DNA of 64,000 nt from Sporosarcina quadrami (GTDB taxonomy: Bacteria > Bacillota > Bacilli > Bacillales_A > Planococcaceae): positions 62,001-126,000 of the forward strand of contig NZ_JACSQN010000002.1 in the NCBI RefSeq assembly GCF_014836615.1. Direction: 5' to 3'. Position 1 is the first letter of the stretch. Each line of letters opens with the position of its first letter. The translations under genes were made by a program, and so were the position numbers. The notes below the pieces were generated by a model. It saw nothing but the letters and a program-made list of their open reading frames with translations. It made no database searches and was not told the origin of the DNA. This document shows positions 17,905-27,361 of this stretch, piece after piece.

Positions 17905-18822
17905 ATGTCAAACGGTCGAGCGATTACTTCATCCGCTGAATCGGATATCGGATCGACTTCACTACTTAAAGACTTTCTGGCGCTTATTAAAATCGGAATT
18001 GTGAATTCCAATTTGATCACAACGTTCACCGGTCTTTTCCTAGCTTTTCAATTTACAGGTGTAAGTTTCATCAGTAACTTGGATCTGTTGTTGTTTGGAA
18101 TTTTTGGTACCGGACTTATCATTGCGGGTTCAGCCGCATTGAACAATCTTATTGACCGTGATATAGACCCAGTTATGTCCAGGACGAAGACGCGTCCTAC
18201 TGTCACAGGAAGATTTAAAGCACCAGCCGTTTTGTCACTTGCATTGACGTTTATTGTAGTAGGTGAGCTGTTGTTATTTTTAGCAACACCGGCTGCAGCT
18301 CTTTGGGGACTTGCAGGTGTGTTCAGCTATGTTGTACTCTATTCAATGTGGTCTAAACGAAAACACGTCAGCAATACAATCGTCGGAAGCATTTCTGGTG
18401 CAATCCCGCCTCTAATCGGATGGTCAGTAGTGGATCCTTCACTAGGAATGGGTGCCTGGGCATTATTCTTAATAATGTTTGCTTGGCAACCACCGCATTT
18501 TTACGCGCTAGCAATGCGCAGAACGAACGAATACCGGGCAGCTGGCATCCCTATGCTACCGGTAGTCAAAGGTTTTGCAAGGACAAAGAAATCAATTTTT
18601 GCTTGGGTATTGCTTTTATTCCCATTGCCGTTTCTCCTTTCACAACTTGGAATTGGATTTATCATTCTCGGAACTGCTTTGAATATCGGATGGCTATATT
18701 TAGCTGTAAAAGGTTTCAAAGCGAAAGATGATCTGAAATGGGCTACTTCCATGTTCATTTATTCCTTGAATTACATGACAATCCTTTTTGTAGCTATGAT
18801 CATTTTCTCCATATTCATTTAA
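17905..18822 (+). CDS. ctaB: protoheme IX farnesyltransferase (heme O synthase)
   Basis: A 305-residue UbiA-family prenyltransferase with about nine membrane helices. It has the first Asp-rich motif NLIDRDIDPVMSRTKTRP and the second conserved loop around WQPPHFYALAMRR. It adds the farnesyl group to heme B, producing the substrate of CtaA. ATG 17905 follows AGAAGGAGGG. It begins the ctaBCDEF run, with a 100-base gap before ctaC. Confidence 0.96.
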   Translation: MSNGRAITSSAESDIGSTSLLKDFLALIKIGIVNSNLITTFTGLFLAFQFTGVSFISNLDLLLFGIFGTGLIIAGSAALNNLIDRDIDPVMSRTKTRPTVTGRFKAPAVLSLALTFIVVGELLLFLATPAAALWGLAGVFSYVVLYSMWSKRKHVSNTIVGSISGAIPPLIGWSVVDPSLGMGAWALFLIMFAWQPPHFYALAMRRTNEYRAAGIPMLPVVKGFARTKKSIFAWVLLLFPLPFLLSQLGIGFIILGTALNIGWLYLAVKGFKAKDDLKWATSMFIYSLNYMTILFVAMIIFSIFI

Positions 18823-18922
18823 CAGCTGGAATTCTTTCTTTTAACAGGAATTCATTATAGAGAGGTCAACTGTCCTCATTTAAAGAAAACATTTTTTTTA
18901 GAAAGAGAGGTATTAGTTAGCG

Positions 18923-19996
18923 ATGATGAAAGGACTCAAAAAGTGGCGTCTCTTTTCACTATTGGCAGTACTAACAGTTTTCCTTGCAGGATGTGGTCAA
19001 GAAGAACTTTCAACTCTCCTCCCGGCAGGACAAGTCGGTAGAGACCAGTTCAACTTACTTATTCTGTCTTCAGTTATCATGTTAGTCGTCATTATTGTAG
19101 TTGTAACAATTTATGTAATTGCATTAGTACGATTCAGAAGATCTAAATTGGGTGAAGATTTCATACCTGAACAAGTTGAAGGAAGTCACAAACTTGAACT
19201 TGTATGGACAGTTCTTCCGATCCTCTTAATATTGCTTCTAGCTGTCCCTACTGTGTATTACACATACAAACTTGGTGACGTTGCAGCCATGGGGGAAGTG
19301 GATGAGGATGGTAATCCTGAAAACCTTATTGTAGATGTAACAGCAAAACTGTACTGGTGGGAATTTGAATATCCTGACCTAGGAATCGTTACTGCACAGG
19401 AACTTGTTGTTCCTATGGATGAAAAAGTTTACTTCAACCTTATTGCAGCTGACGTAAAGCACTCCTTCTGGATACCAGCAGTTGGTGGTAAATTGGATAC
19501 TAACGTAGATAACGTAAATAAGTTCTACTTAGTATTTGATAAGGATTCCAATGATATTAAAAATGGTGATGGAGTCTTCTACGGAAAGTGTGCGGAGCTT
19601 TGTGGTCCGTCCCACGCCCTAATGGACTTTAAAGTTAAAACGATGCCACGCCCGGAATTTGACCAGTGGGTTACTTCCATGCAAGCGACTGGCGAGAAAC
19701 AAATTGTTGCAAACGAACAAGGTGAAGAAGTTTTCAACCAAAGCTGTATCGCTTGTCACGCTGTTTCAGCAGTCGGTGGCAGTAACGAGAAGCAAGGACC
19801 TAACTTAGCTACATTCGGAGATCGTAACCGGGTTGCAGGATTCATGGATCACGATAAAGAATCGTTGATCGATTGGATCAAAGATACTCAAAAGCACAAG
19901 CCTGGTAATAAGATGCCGTCATTCGGTGAGCAACTTTCTGACCAAGAGTTGGATGTTCTAGCTGAATATTTAATGGGCTTATCTGTTGAACAATAA
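18923..19996 (+). CDS. ctaC: cytochrome c oxidase subunit II with fused cytochrome c (caa3 type)
   Basis: A 357-residue lipoprotein subunit. A signal peptide ends in FLAGC (Cys24). Two membrane helices follow, then the CuA cupredoxin domain with KHSFWIP and CAELCGPSHALM (C223, C227, H231, M234), and a C-terminal cytochrome c domain with CIACH (C275/C278/H279). The fused haem domain marks a caa3-type oxidase that takes electrons from its own cytochrome c domain at the outer membrane face. The start may be 18923 or the adjacent ATG 18926. Confidence 0.96.
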   Translation: MMKGLKKWRLFSLLAVLTVFLAGCGQEELSTLLPAGQVGRDQFNLLILSSVIMLVVIIVVVTIYVIALVRFRRSKLGEDFIPEQVEGSHKLELVWTVLPILLILLLAVPTVYYTYKLGDVAAMGEVDEDGNPENLIVDVTAKLYWWEFEYPDLGIVTAQELVVPMDEKVYFNLIAADVKHSFWIPAVGGKLDTNVDNVNKFYLVFDKDSNDIKNGDGVFYGKCAELCGPSHALMDFKVKTMPRPEFDQWVTSMQATGEKQIVANEQGEEVFNQSCIACHAVSAVGGSNEKQGPNLATFGDRNRVAGFMDHDKESLIDWIKDTQKHKPGNKMPSFGEQLSDQELDVLAEYLMGLSVEQ

Positions 19997-20028
19997 TTTT
20001 TAGCGATTTTGATGAGGAGGTAAACAAA

Positions 20029-21903
20029 GTGAGTTCAGTTGCTCAAAAGAAGAGTTTTGGCGCAACGCTGTGGGATTGGCTTACAACAGTCGACCATAAG
20101 AAAATCGGAATCCTTTACTTCCTTGGAGGCGGATTCTTCTTCGTAATCGGCGGAATTGAAGCGATGCTTATCCGTTGGCAGCTTCATAAGCCGGATAACG
20201 ATTTTGTCAGTGCAGGTCTTTACAACGACTTGATTACAATGCACGGGACAACCATGATTTTCTTAGCAGCAATGCCTTTATTATTTGGATTTATGAACGC
20301 GATAGTACCACTACAGATTGGGGCACGTGATGTTGCATTCCCATTCCTTAACTCATTAGGGTTCTGGATGTTCTTCTTCGGTGGACTATTTCTTAACATC
20401 TCTTGGTTTATTGGTGAAGTTCCTGACGCAGGATGGACTTCCTATGCGTCACTATCACTTGCTTCCCAAGGACATGGTATTGATTTCTATGCGATAGGTC
20501 TACAAATAGCCGGTGGTGGTACGTTAATGGCGGGGATAAACTTCCTCGTAACGATCATTAACATGCGTGCACCTGGTATGACATACATGCGTATGCCGCT
20601 ATTCACGTGGACAACATTTGTCGCTTCGGCAATGATTCTGTTCGCATTTCCTCCATTGACAATCGGTCTGTTCTTATTAACGTTTGACCGGATGTTCGGT
20701 GGTAACTTCTTTAATCATGAAATGGGCGGAAACACGATTATCTGGGAGCATATTTTCTGGATTTTCGGTCACCCTGAAGTGTACATTCTGATTTTGCCTG
20801 CTTTCGGGATATTCTCTGAGATATTCTCAATCTTCTCTCGTAAGCGTCTATTTGGATATCCATCCATGGTCTTCGCGACTGTGCTAATTGGTTTCCTTGG
20901 ATTCATGGTATGGGCTCACCATATGTTCACAGTTGGTCTAGGACCGACAGCAAACGCTATTTTTGCTGTAGCGACAATGGCGATCGCAGTTCCTACCGGT
21001 GTGAAAATCTTCAACTGGTTATTAACCATTTGGGGCGGTAGCATCACAGTTACAACTCCGATGTTGTATGCACTTGGTTTCATCCCTTCATTCGTCATGG
21101 GTGGAGTTACGGGCGTTATGCAAGGTGCTGCACCATTGGATTACCAGTTACACGATTCATACTTTATCGTTGCTCACTTCCACTACGTAATCGTTGGTGG
21201 TGTTGTGCTTGCGATTTTGGCTGCAACACATTTGTATTGGCCTAAGATGTTCGGAACTATGTTGAATGAAGCATTAGGTAAAGTGACATTCTGGTTCTTC
21301 TTCATCGGTTTCCATATGACATTCCTTATCCAGCACTGGCTTGGATTCTGGGGAATGCCACGTCGAGTATGGAAGTTCATGCCTAACCAAGGATGGGATA
21401 TGGCAAACTTAATTAGTACAATAGGTGCTTTCTTCATGGCAATCGGTGTTATTGTACTTGTTTATAATGTTATCATCACATCCATCAAGAACGTTAAAGT
21501 TGCCAATGACCCATGGGGTGACGGACGTACTCTTGAGTGGGCGATTGAATCTCCACCACTCTATTACAACTTTGCTCAAACTCCACTTGTACGTGGACTT
21601 GACTCGGTTTGGATCGAGAAGATGGAAGGCAACGCAAGCGGATTAACTCCGGCAGAACCTGTCAAGGATATTCATATGCCGAACGGTTCAATTATTCCTC
21701 TGCTTATGTCTCTAGGTCTGTTCATTGCAGGATTCGGAGCGATGTTCCGTACTGAAACCGAATGGGGACTTGGCGTTCTAATCTTCGGACTTGTATTTAC
21801 ATTCATAGCGATGGCAGCACGTTCATTGCAGGATGATACTGGCTATTACATCAAGAAAGAAGAAATTCTTCGTGATTTGAAACGTAAAGGGGGTCAAAAC
21901 TAA
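20029..21903 (+). CDS. ctaD: cytochrome c oxidase subunit I
   Basis: A 624-residue heme-copper oxidase catalytic subunit with 12 or more helices. The low-spin heme ligand is in LITMHGTTMIF, the CuB ligands in GHPEVYILILPAFGI and AHHMFTVG, and the heme a3/a ligands in AHFHYVIVGG. It reduces oxygen and pumps protons. The start is GTG 20029, eight bases after GATGAGGAGG. Its TAA overlaps the ATG of ctaE by one base. Confidence 0.97.
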   Translation: MSSVAQKKSFGATLWDWLTTVDHKKIGILYFLGGGFFFVIGGIEAMLIRWQLHKPDNDFVSAGLYNDLITMHGTTMIFLAAMPLLFGFMNAIVPLQIGARDVAFPFLNSLGFWMFFFGGLFLNISWFIGEVPDAGWTSYASLSLASQGHGIDFYAIGLQIAGGGTLMAGINFLVTIINMRAPGMTYMRMPLFTWTTFVASAMILFAFPPLTIGLFLLTFDRMFGGNFFNHEMGGNTIIWEHIFWIFGHPEVYILILPAFGIFSEIFSIFSRKRLFGYPSMVFATVLIGFLGFMVWAHHMFTVGLGPTANAIFAVATMAIAVPTGVKIFNWLLTIWGGSITVTTPMLYALGFIPSFVMGGVTGVMQGAAPLDYQLHDSYFIVAHFHYVIVGGVVLAILAATHLYWPKMFGTMLNEALGKVTFWFFFIGFHMTFLIQHWLGFWGMPRRVWKFMPNQGWDMANLISTIGAFFMAIGVIVLVYNVIITSIKNVKVANDPWGDGRTLEWAIESPPLYYNFAQTPLVRGLDSVWIEKMEGNASGLTPAEPVKDIHMPNGSIIPLLMSLGLFIAGFGAMFRTETEWGLGVLIFGLVFTFIAMAARSLQDDTGYYIKKEEILRDLKRKGGQN

Positions 21904-22529
21904 TGGATTTGAACAAGAAATTCACCCCTGAAACTTGGCCAGAACACCCGGAAAAAGCGACACTTGAAGCTAAAAACAAATTTGTCGGCTTCTGGTTATT
22001 CCTTGGGGGAGAGACTATTCTTTTTGCGACATTGTTTGCAACGTATATCGCGTTAAAAAACTCTGGACCGTCAGGATTTGGCTTCTCCACTCAAGAATTG
22101 TATGAATTGCCGTTAGTATTCGTCATGACGATGTTGCTTTTAACATCTTCTTTAACAAGTGTGTTCGCAATGTACCATTTGCGTAATTACAACTTTAAAA
22201 AGATGCAATTATGGCTTGCTATCACTGCATTACTTGGATTAGCATTCCTAATGCTTGAAGTATATGAGTTTTCTCATTATGTAGGGTTGGGCTTTACTTT
22301 TAACAACAGTGCATTCAGTTCAGCGTTTTACACACTTGTTGGAACACACGGCTTCCACGTAGCAGTAGGCCTAGTGTGGATTACGCTGTTACTAATCCGT
22401 AATGCGAAACGTGGATTGAACCTTTATAACGCAACAAAGTATTATACTTTCTCGTTATATTGGCACTTCATCGATGTTGTTTGGGTATTCATCTTCACTG
22501 TAGTCTATTTGATGGGAGTGATAGGTTAA
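21903..22529 (+). CDS. ctaE: cytochrome c oxidase subunit III
   Basis: A 208-residue membrane protein with five helices and the subunit III signature ending in YWHFIDVVWVFIF. It overlaps the ctaD stop (TAATG), so translation is probably coupled, and it is one base from ctaF. It stabilises subunit I and proton uptake in the oxidase. Confidence 0.95.
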   Translation: MDLNKKFTPETWPEHPEKATLEAKNKFVGFWLFLGGETILFATLFATYIALKNSGPSGFGFSTQELYELPLVFVMTMLLLTSSLTSVFAMYHLRNYNFKKMQLWLAITALLGLAFLMLEVYEFSHYVGLGFTFNNSAFSSAFYTLVGTHGFHVAVGLVWITLLLIRNAKRGLNLYNATKYYTFSLYWHFIDVVWVFIFTVVYLMGVIG

Positions 22530-22530
22530 G

Positions 22531-22878
22531 ATGGCAGACATCCAAGTTTACAAACGTACACCGGCTGAACAGTCGCTTGCACAAAGACGTGCAAAGCAGT
22601 CTATGCGTGGTCAGGTAATGATGTTTTCGCTTATGATCTTCCTGACACTTATTTCATTTTCAATGGTTGTTGCTCACGAACAAGGAGTAGCAGGATTCTC
22701 TAAGTACTTCATTGTACCAATCCTAATGCTTTTTGCAGCAGTCCAAGTTGGGTTACAGCTGTACTACTTCATGCATATGAGTGAAAAAGGTCATGGCATC
22801 CCTCAGATGTTCATGTTCACAGGAGCTCTTTTAGGCTTCTTGATTCCTTTGACATTCGCAACAATCGTTTGGTGGTAA
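22531..22878 (+). CDS. ctaF: cytochrome c oxidase subunit IV
   Basis: A 115-residue protein with three membrane helices, typical of the bacterial subunit IV / cyoD-like family. The YYFMHMSEKGH segment after the second helix is characteristic. It is the last gene of the oxidase run and is followed by a 16-base perfect hairpin. It is likely needed for assembly of the CuB centre. Confidence 0.93.
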   Translation: MADIQVYKRTPAEQSLAQRRAKQSMRGQVMMFSLMIFLTLISFSMVVAHEQGVAGFSKYFIVPILMLFAAVQVGLQLYYFMHMSEKGHGIPQMFMFTGALLGFLIPLTFATIVWW

Positions 22879-22884
22879 TTAATT

Positions 22885-22924
22885 GTGAAAAGCCTGTGGA
22901 TATTGTTCCACAGGCTTTTCACAT
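22885..22924 (+). terminator. hairpin terminator after ctaF
   Basis: A perfect 16-base stem (22885-22900 with 22907-22922) around loop TATTGT. The T stretch is inside the right arm (GGCTTTTCAC). Confidence 0.85.
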
Positions 22925-22971
22925 GTTTAAACTATTTTTTTCATATCAAGCTAATTGTCAATGTTCGTTCA

Positions 22972-23000
22972 TTGTGTTAAACGTTTATTCGTTTTATACT
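22972..23000 (+). promoter_or_regulatory. candidate sigma-A promoter of ctaG
   Basis: TTGTGT at 22972-22977, a 17-base spacer and TATACT at 22995-23000, ending 31 bases before the chosen ctaG start. Confidence 0.6.
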
Positions 23001-23031
23001 AGAGAGAGACATGATAAAAGGAGCGATGGCA

Positions 23032-23949
23032 ATGATGCCTTTGAGCATATTCGGATTTCGCGCTTTGTGGAGTCCATACTTTTTTATTTTTATTGTAGTT
23101 CTTACTGTACTCTATTTTCTTTTAACAAAAAAATGGCGACATCTTTTTGAAGGGTCCGAGCCTGTTACGAATAGGGAGATAAGATATTTTATTAGTTCCA
23201 TGGTTGTTCTGTATATCGTTAAAGGATCTCCTGCAGATCTTTTAGGTCATATTTTATTTTCCGTTCACATGGCACAAATGGCGTTACTCCTATTAGTAGT
23301 AGCCCCTTTGTTAATAATCGGAATACCCAATTTCATTTGGAAAAAGGTATTTTCCGTTAAATTGATTGACAAGATCGTCAGATTGTTTACAAAGCCAGTC
23401 ATAAGTCTACTCGTCTTTACGGTGATGTTTTCTTTAAATCATTATCCGATGGTTTTAGATTTCATTAAAATGAGTGTTGTAATGCACTCGATATTTACGA
23501 TTATGCTGTTCTTGTCAGCATTTTTCTTATGGTGGCCAGTCGTTAATACATTGGAGAGCCACCCGCAACTACATGGATTGAAGAAAATCGGTTATGTCAT
23601 TTTAAGCGCGATACTGCTAACACCAGCTTGTTCCCTTATCATCTTTGTAGATGTGCCTGTATACGAAACATATAGTACGGGTGAAGCATGGTTAAAAGCA
23701 ATGGCGCTATGTGTACCTGCTGGAACATTGTCTGGTCTATCTATTTCAGGCCCTGAATTGTTTACGAATATGCCTACTTTGTACGATCAGCAGTTGGGCG
23801 GAATTATTATGAAAGTGATACAAGAGTTAATATACGTTGTTGTTATTGGTAAGATATTCATCAAATGGTATAGAGAAGAACAAATGAATGCAGACGAAAT
23901 AACTCAAAAAGATTTACTTGCGAGACAAAGTATAAAAGTACACGGATAA
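23032..23949 (+). CDS. ctaG: cytochrome aa3 oxidase assembly factor CtaG
   Basis: A 305-residue membrane protein of the caa3_CtaG family, with about seven helices. His-containing segments (FSVHMAQMALLLLV, SLNHYP) fit its proposed role in copper delivery to CuB. ATG 23032 has AAAGGAG eight bases upstream; the in-frame ATG at 23011 lies before that site. It has its own promoter separate from ctaBCDEF and is followed by a DUF420 gene. Confidence 0.92.
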   Translation: MMPLSIFGFRALWSPYFFIFIVVLTVLYFLLTKKWRHLFEGSEPVTNREIRYFISSMVVLYIVKGSPADLLGHILFSVHMAQMALLLLVVAPLLIIGIPNFIWKKVFSVKLIDKIVRLFTKPVISLLVFTVMFSLNHYPMVLDFIKMSVVMHSIFTIMLFLSAFFLWWPVVNTLESHPQLHGLKKIGYVILSAILLTPACSLIIFVDVPVYETYSTGEAWLKAMALCVPAGTLSGLSISGPELFTNMPTLYDQQLGGIIMKVIQELIYVVVIGKIFIKWYREEQMNADEITQKDLLARQSIKVHG

Positions 23950-23981
23950 CTTAATATATAAAAATGAAGGGGTATTTCGAA

Positions 23982-24443
23982 ATGGGTGTTCCGTTTTTAC
24001 CAACTTTAAGCACGTTCTTAATTGTTTTATCAGGTATTCTTGTTGCAATTGGTTGGAAATTAGCACGTGCGAGGAAGTTGGATGCACATAAGAAGACAAT
24101 GATAGCTGCAACAATTTCTGCTGTGCTTTTTCTAATCATCTATCTGTCGCGTACCATCCTTTTTGGTAATACAGCTTTTGCAGGGCCTGAAAATGCTAAG
24201 ATTTACTATACAGTGTTCTTGATTTTCCATATCATTCTTGCGACAACAAGTGCTGTATTCGGCGCAATTGTAATTCGTGCAGGCTTCAAAGAACGTTTGA
24301 AGCGTCACAGAAAACTTGGTCCAGTTACTGCAATCATGTGGATGTTTACTGCGATAACTGGTGTAGCAGTGTACCTGCTTCTTTATGTAATTTATAAAGG
24401 CGGAGAAACAACGTCAATGATAAAAGCAATATTAGGATTCTAG
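23982..24443 (+). CDS. DUF420 membrane protein (YozB/CtaM type)
   Basis: A 153-residue protein with four predicted helices and conserved His residues (LDAHKKTM, FLIFHIILATTS, KRHRKLG). DUF420 proteins such as staphylococcal CtaM are needed for heme-copper oxidase maturation, so its place after ctaG is telling. The ATG at 23982 is preferred because GAAGGGG precedes it; the earlier ATG at 23964 overlaps that site. Confidence 0.87.
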   Translation: MGVPFLPTLSTFLIVLSGILVAIGWKLARARKLDAHKKTMIAATISAVLFLIIYLSRTILFGNTAFAGPENAKIYYTVFLIFHIILATTSAVFGAIVIRAGFKERLKRHRKLGPVTAIMWMFTAITGVAVYLLLYVIYKGGETTSMIKAILGF

Positions 24444-24451
24444 ATATGAGA

Positions 24452-24489
24452 AAAAGCCGTTAATTCAACTTTGAATTAACGGCTTTTAG
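24452..24489. terminator. bidirectional terminator after the DUF420 gene
   Basis: A long perfect stem (24452-24468 with 24471-24487, AAAAGCCGTTAATTCAA arms) with A/T ends on both sides. It separates this gene from the convergent AI-2E transporter gene. Confidence 0.9.
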
Positions 24490-24501
24490 CTATAGCTTCG
24501 G

Positions 24502-25560
24502 TCAAATCTTGAAATTCAATTTTATAATCCCTGCTTCGCGTGCGGTATTGAATAAGATTACAATCATTGGTCCAATGAAGAAACCAAGCACCCCAAACAG
24601 TTTTAATCCAATGAACATCGCTATCAAGGTTGGAAGGGGAGATAAGCCAATTTGGTTACCCATCACTTTTGGTTCGATCGTTCTTCTTATAATTAGAAGT
24701 ACAACCGCCAGTACGGCTAATTTTGTCCCAAGAGCAATATCTCCACTGAGGAACTGATAAAGAGACCATGGTGCTAAAATAATAATTGACCCCAAAATCG
24801 GAATGATATCGATAATCCAAATGACAATCGCCATGACGAGTGCATATTTCGGCGCAATAATAAGTAATCCGACAAATGAGACTGCAAGGATTATTAAGCT
24901 GACGAGTAATTGGGCTTTCATGAATCCGATAATAACTGAGTTCAATTTAGCTGTCATATAGCGTACTTTTTTTGCTGTCTCGATTGTTAGATGCCGGAAC
25001 ATCATTTTCTTTAACTCAGGCAATTCAAGCATGAATAGGAACAATGCAATCATGAAAACGATAAGACTGACTAAGAAGTTAGGAATTTCAGAAGCCAATG
25101 CGACAACTTTGTCAGGATTAAATAAAGTGAGTAAAGATTTTTGGAAGGATGTCAGTATATCATTGAAACCGTTTTGCATTGATTTTATGACGTCTTCGGG
25201 TAGTCCAGAGGTATAAACAAAAATTTTGTTTTGAAAGTCAATCCATATACCAGCCAGTTTGTTTAAATAATCCGGCGCATCTTTAGTGAATTGTATTATT
25301 CTCCCTATAAGTGATGTGACGGTATAATAAAGAATGACGGCTATCAAAACGAGTATGAAGATATAGACTGAAATAACAGACATTTTTCGTTTCCATTTAA
25401 ATTTTATCTCTGTCAATTTGACAAGTGGTTCAAATACAATTGCGGTGAGTAGAGCTAAAATTATTGGTATGGAAACAGGAAGGATAAATATTGAGAGAAA
25501 GGCAATTAGCAAAATCACCATTATAATAATGAAATTTCTTTTGATTAGCAAACGGGACAA
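24502..25560 (-). CDS. AI-2E family transporter (YtvI-like permease)
   Basis: A 352-residue membrane protein of the PF01594 family. It has a hydrophobic hairpin near the N terminus, a soluble middle segment and a C-terminal helix cluster ending GFFIGPMIVILFNTAREAG. Members export autoinducer-2, Na+ or other solutes; the substrate here cannot be told, and YtvI-like proteins of spore formers are one branch. The TTG at 25560 is supported by TTGGAGGAATGACCG immediately upstream. This gene is not part of the B. subtilis order here. Confidence 0.83.
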   Translation of the reverse strand: MSRLLIKRNFIIIMVILLIAFLSIFILPVSIPIILALLTAIVFEPLVKLTEIKFKWKRKMSVISVYIFILVLIAVILYYTVTSLIGRIIQFTKDAPDYLNKLAGIWIDFQNKIFVYTSGLPEDVIKSMQNGFNDILTSFQKSLLTLFNPDKVVALASEIPNFLVSLIVFMIALFLFMLELPELKKMMFRHLTIETAKKVRYMTAKLNSVIIGFMKAQLLVSLIILAVSFVGLLIIAPKYALVMAIVIWIIDIIPILGSIIILAPWSLYQFLSGDIALGTKLAVLAVVLLIIRRTIEPKVMGNQIGLSPLPTLIAMFIGLKLFGVLGFFIGPMIVILFNTAREAGIIKLNFKI

Positions 25561-25623
25561 CGGTCATTCCTCCAAATCATTCATTGTTATCATTATAACC
25601 AATACACAAGGGAATGAATAGAC

Positions 25624-25659
25624 AAAAAGCCGAAGATTGTTAACTTCTTCGGCTTTTTA
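25624..25659 (-). terminator. terminator of the YugN-like gene
   Basis: AAAAAGCCGAAGA (25624-25636) pairs with its complement at 25646-25658. T runs exist for either strand, and it is placed just after the leftward gene. Confidence 0.85.
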
Positions 25660-25670
25660 TGGAAAAATGA

Positions 25671-26036
25671 TTATTTAGTTAGGAGATGTGGATGAAGATC
25701 GTCATAAACGGCTTTTAGGGTCGCTTGGCAATCTTTCAAAAGACCTTCCGGGAAAAACTCATCTTCACCGTATTCGACGCCATGTGGATAGTAATGCTTT
25801 CCGATAACTGGTTTTTTCAAATGCATTATTGCATCTCCAGTACCAACATCTCCATCTGGTGTGAAACCGAATACGCGCAAGTAATACGTTCCTTCTTTGA
25901 TAATATATTTCTTATCATAAGTTACACGTTCATAGTCCCACTGGCCAGCACGTACTAAATCGTGTTTTAGCATGATTTCGTCAAGTAGGGGTAGGTCTGC
26001 TACAATACCTTCAATGTTTGTATTTTCGATATACAT
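25671..26036 (-). CDS. YugN-like family protein
   Basis: A 121-residue soluble protein matching the YugN-like family in size and pattern (TNIEGIVADLPLLDE at the start, GQWDYERVTYDKKY in the middle, KPVIGKHYYPHGVEYGE). The function is unknown. GAAGGAGG precedes its ATG on the minus strand. Confidence 0.78.
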   Translation of the reverse strand: MYIENTNIEGIVADLPLLDEIMLKHDLVRAGQWDYERVTYDKKYIIKEGTYYLRVFGFTPDGDVGTGDAIMHLKKPVIGKHYYPHGVEYGEDEFFPEGLLKDCQATLKAVYDDLHPHLLTK

Positions 26037-26265
26037 CGTTTAAAGTCCTCCTTCATGTTCATCCAGTCGAATATCTATTCTTATTAATCATAGAACAAAT
26101 CGTTGTCAGTTGCAATGACAACATTGTGTCATCTATTATTCCCAAAATGTTTATTGTAATGCTTTATATTGTATTAATTAAGACGAAATAATGAGTAATG
26201 GATGACAGAAGACCATTTACTATGTAAAGTTGTCAGTAAGAATAATTAATAGGAGGGCGAGTAAG

Positions 26266-27357
26266 TTGAAAATGATGAACGTCATATGGAAAATTGCTTT
26301 ATTACTAGTAATCCTTCTCGCTCTTTTTTATTTCTTGGATAGTCGGGTAAAGGAAAATGAGCCACTTGAATCACCTGTAAAACACGGAACTGCGATTCCG
26401 GCTCCAAATAAAGCATTACCCGAACAAACGGTGGGGCAGATTCGTCCAGAGAAAGGACTTTCAACTTATGTTGGACAGAATGTTGACCTAATCACCGATG
26501 AATACGGTCAACCTGATCGGATTGAGCCATCATCTTTCGGTTATAATTGGTGGGTATATTCAGGAGAGCCTCAAATGATGGTCGGTGTGGAAGAGGGAAA
26601 AGTAAATCAGTTGTTTAGTGCTGATCCAAATCTCGATCTTTCCCCTTATTCAATTGGACAGAATGTAGAAGAAATTTTTCGTTTTACGATTATTGATACA
26701 GAAGTTAATGTGCAAATAGATGAAAATGTTTATACGTTTACATTGAATAATCAAGACATTATGGAGAAAATCCTCATAAAATATGATGACCTATTTGCGC
26801 AAATTTATGTTGATACAGACGATGGTAATATTGAAGGTGTTAGGTTCATAACTCCAAAGATGCTTGTAATTCATCAGCCATATGACATGGAATTTACAGG
26901 AGACCTTTTTCACGTAAAAGTTCCATCTTCTACTGAGCAGATGGAAGTTGACAGGGCTATTGAAAGACAAATCTATGAACTTACAAATATTTATAGAGAA
27001 CATAATGGTTTGAACACACTTGAATATGACTATTGGTTATCGAAGCTAGCGCAAGAGCATAGTAAAGACATGGCTATCGAGAACTATTTTTCTCACGAAT
27101 CACCTTCCGCTGGGAATTTGTCGGAACGATTGAAAAGGAGCGAAATAGAACATAAAAGAGCCGGTGAGAATATTGCAACCAACTATGTCGATGCAATCGA
27201 CGCAGTTCATGGTTGGCTTAATTCACCTGCTCACCGAAGTGTGTTGTTGGATGCTGAAATGACGGAGATAGGTACAGGGGCATACGGTAAATATTTCACA
27301 CAAGTAATGATAAAATCAGATAGTAAAAGAAAATCGGAGCCGGGTTTATTACGATAA
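26266..27357 (+). CDS. ylbC: membrane-anchored CAP-domain protein YlbC
   Basis: A 363-residue protein. An N-terminal membrane helix (about residues 4-24) serves as an anchor. It is followed by a CAP-associated domain (about 70-210) and a C-terminal CAP/SCP domain (about 235-355) with HSKDMAIENYFSH, RAGENIA and WLNSPAHR. Start TTG 26266 has AGGAGG nine bases upstream; a longer frame from 26230 would put that site inside the gene. CAP proteins bind lipids or act in the wall; no specific role is known. It is convergent with the aspartokinase gene, four bases apart. Confidence 0.87.
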   Translation: MKMMNVIWKIALLLVILLALFYFLDSRVKENEPLESPVKHGTAIPAPNKALPEQTVGQIRPEKGLSTYVGQNVDLITDEYGQPDRIEPSSFGYNWWVYSGEPQMMVGVEEGKVNQLFSADPNLDLSPYSIGQNVEEIFRFTIIDTEVNVQIDENVYTFTLNNQDIMEKILIKYDDLFAQIYVDTDDGNIEGVRFITPKMLVIHQPYDMEFTGDLFHVKVPSSTEQMEVDRAIERQIYELTNIYREHNGLNTLEYDYWLSKLAQEHSKDMAIENYFSHESPSAGNLSERLKRSEIEHKRAGENIATNYVDAIDAVHGWLNSPAHRSVLLDAEMTEIGTGAYGKYFTQVMIKSDSKRKSEPGLLR

Positions 27358-27361
27358 CAGA

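Noticed and set aside
26115-26132. ATGACA-n6-TGTCAT palindrome upstream of ylbC
   Set aside because: Arms are only six bases, no promoter could be tied to it, and such a match is expected by chance in this length.
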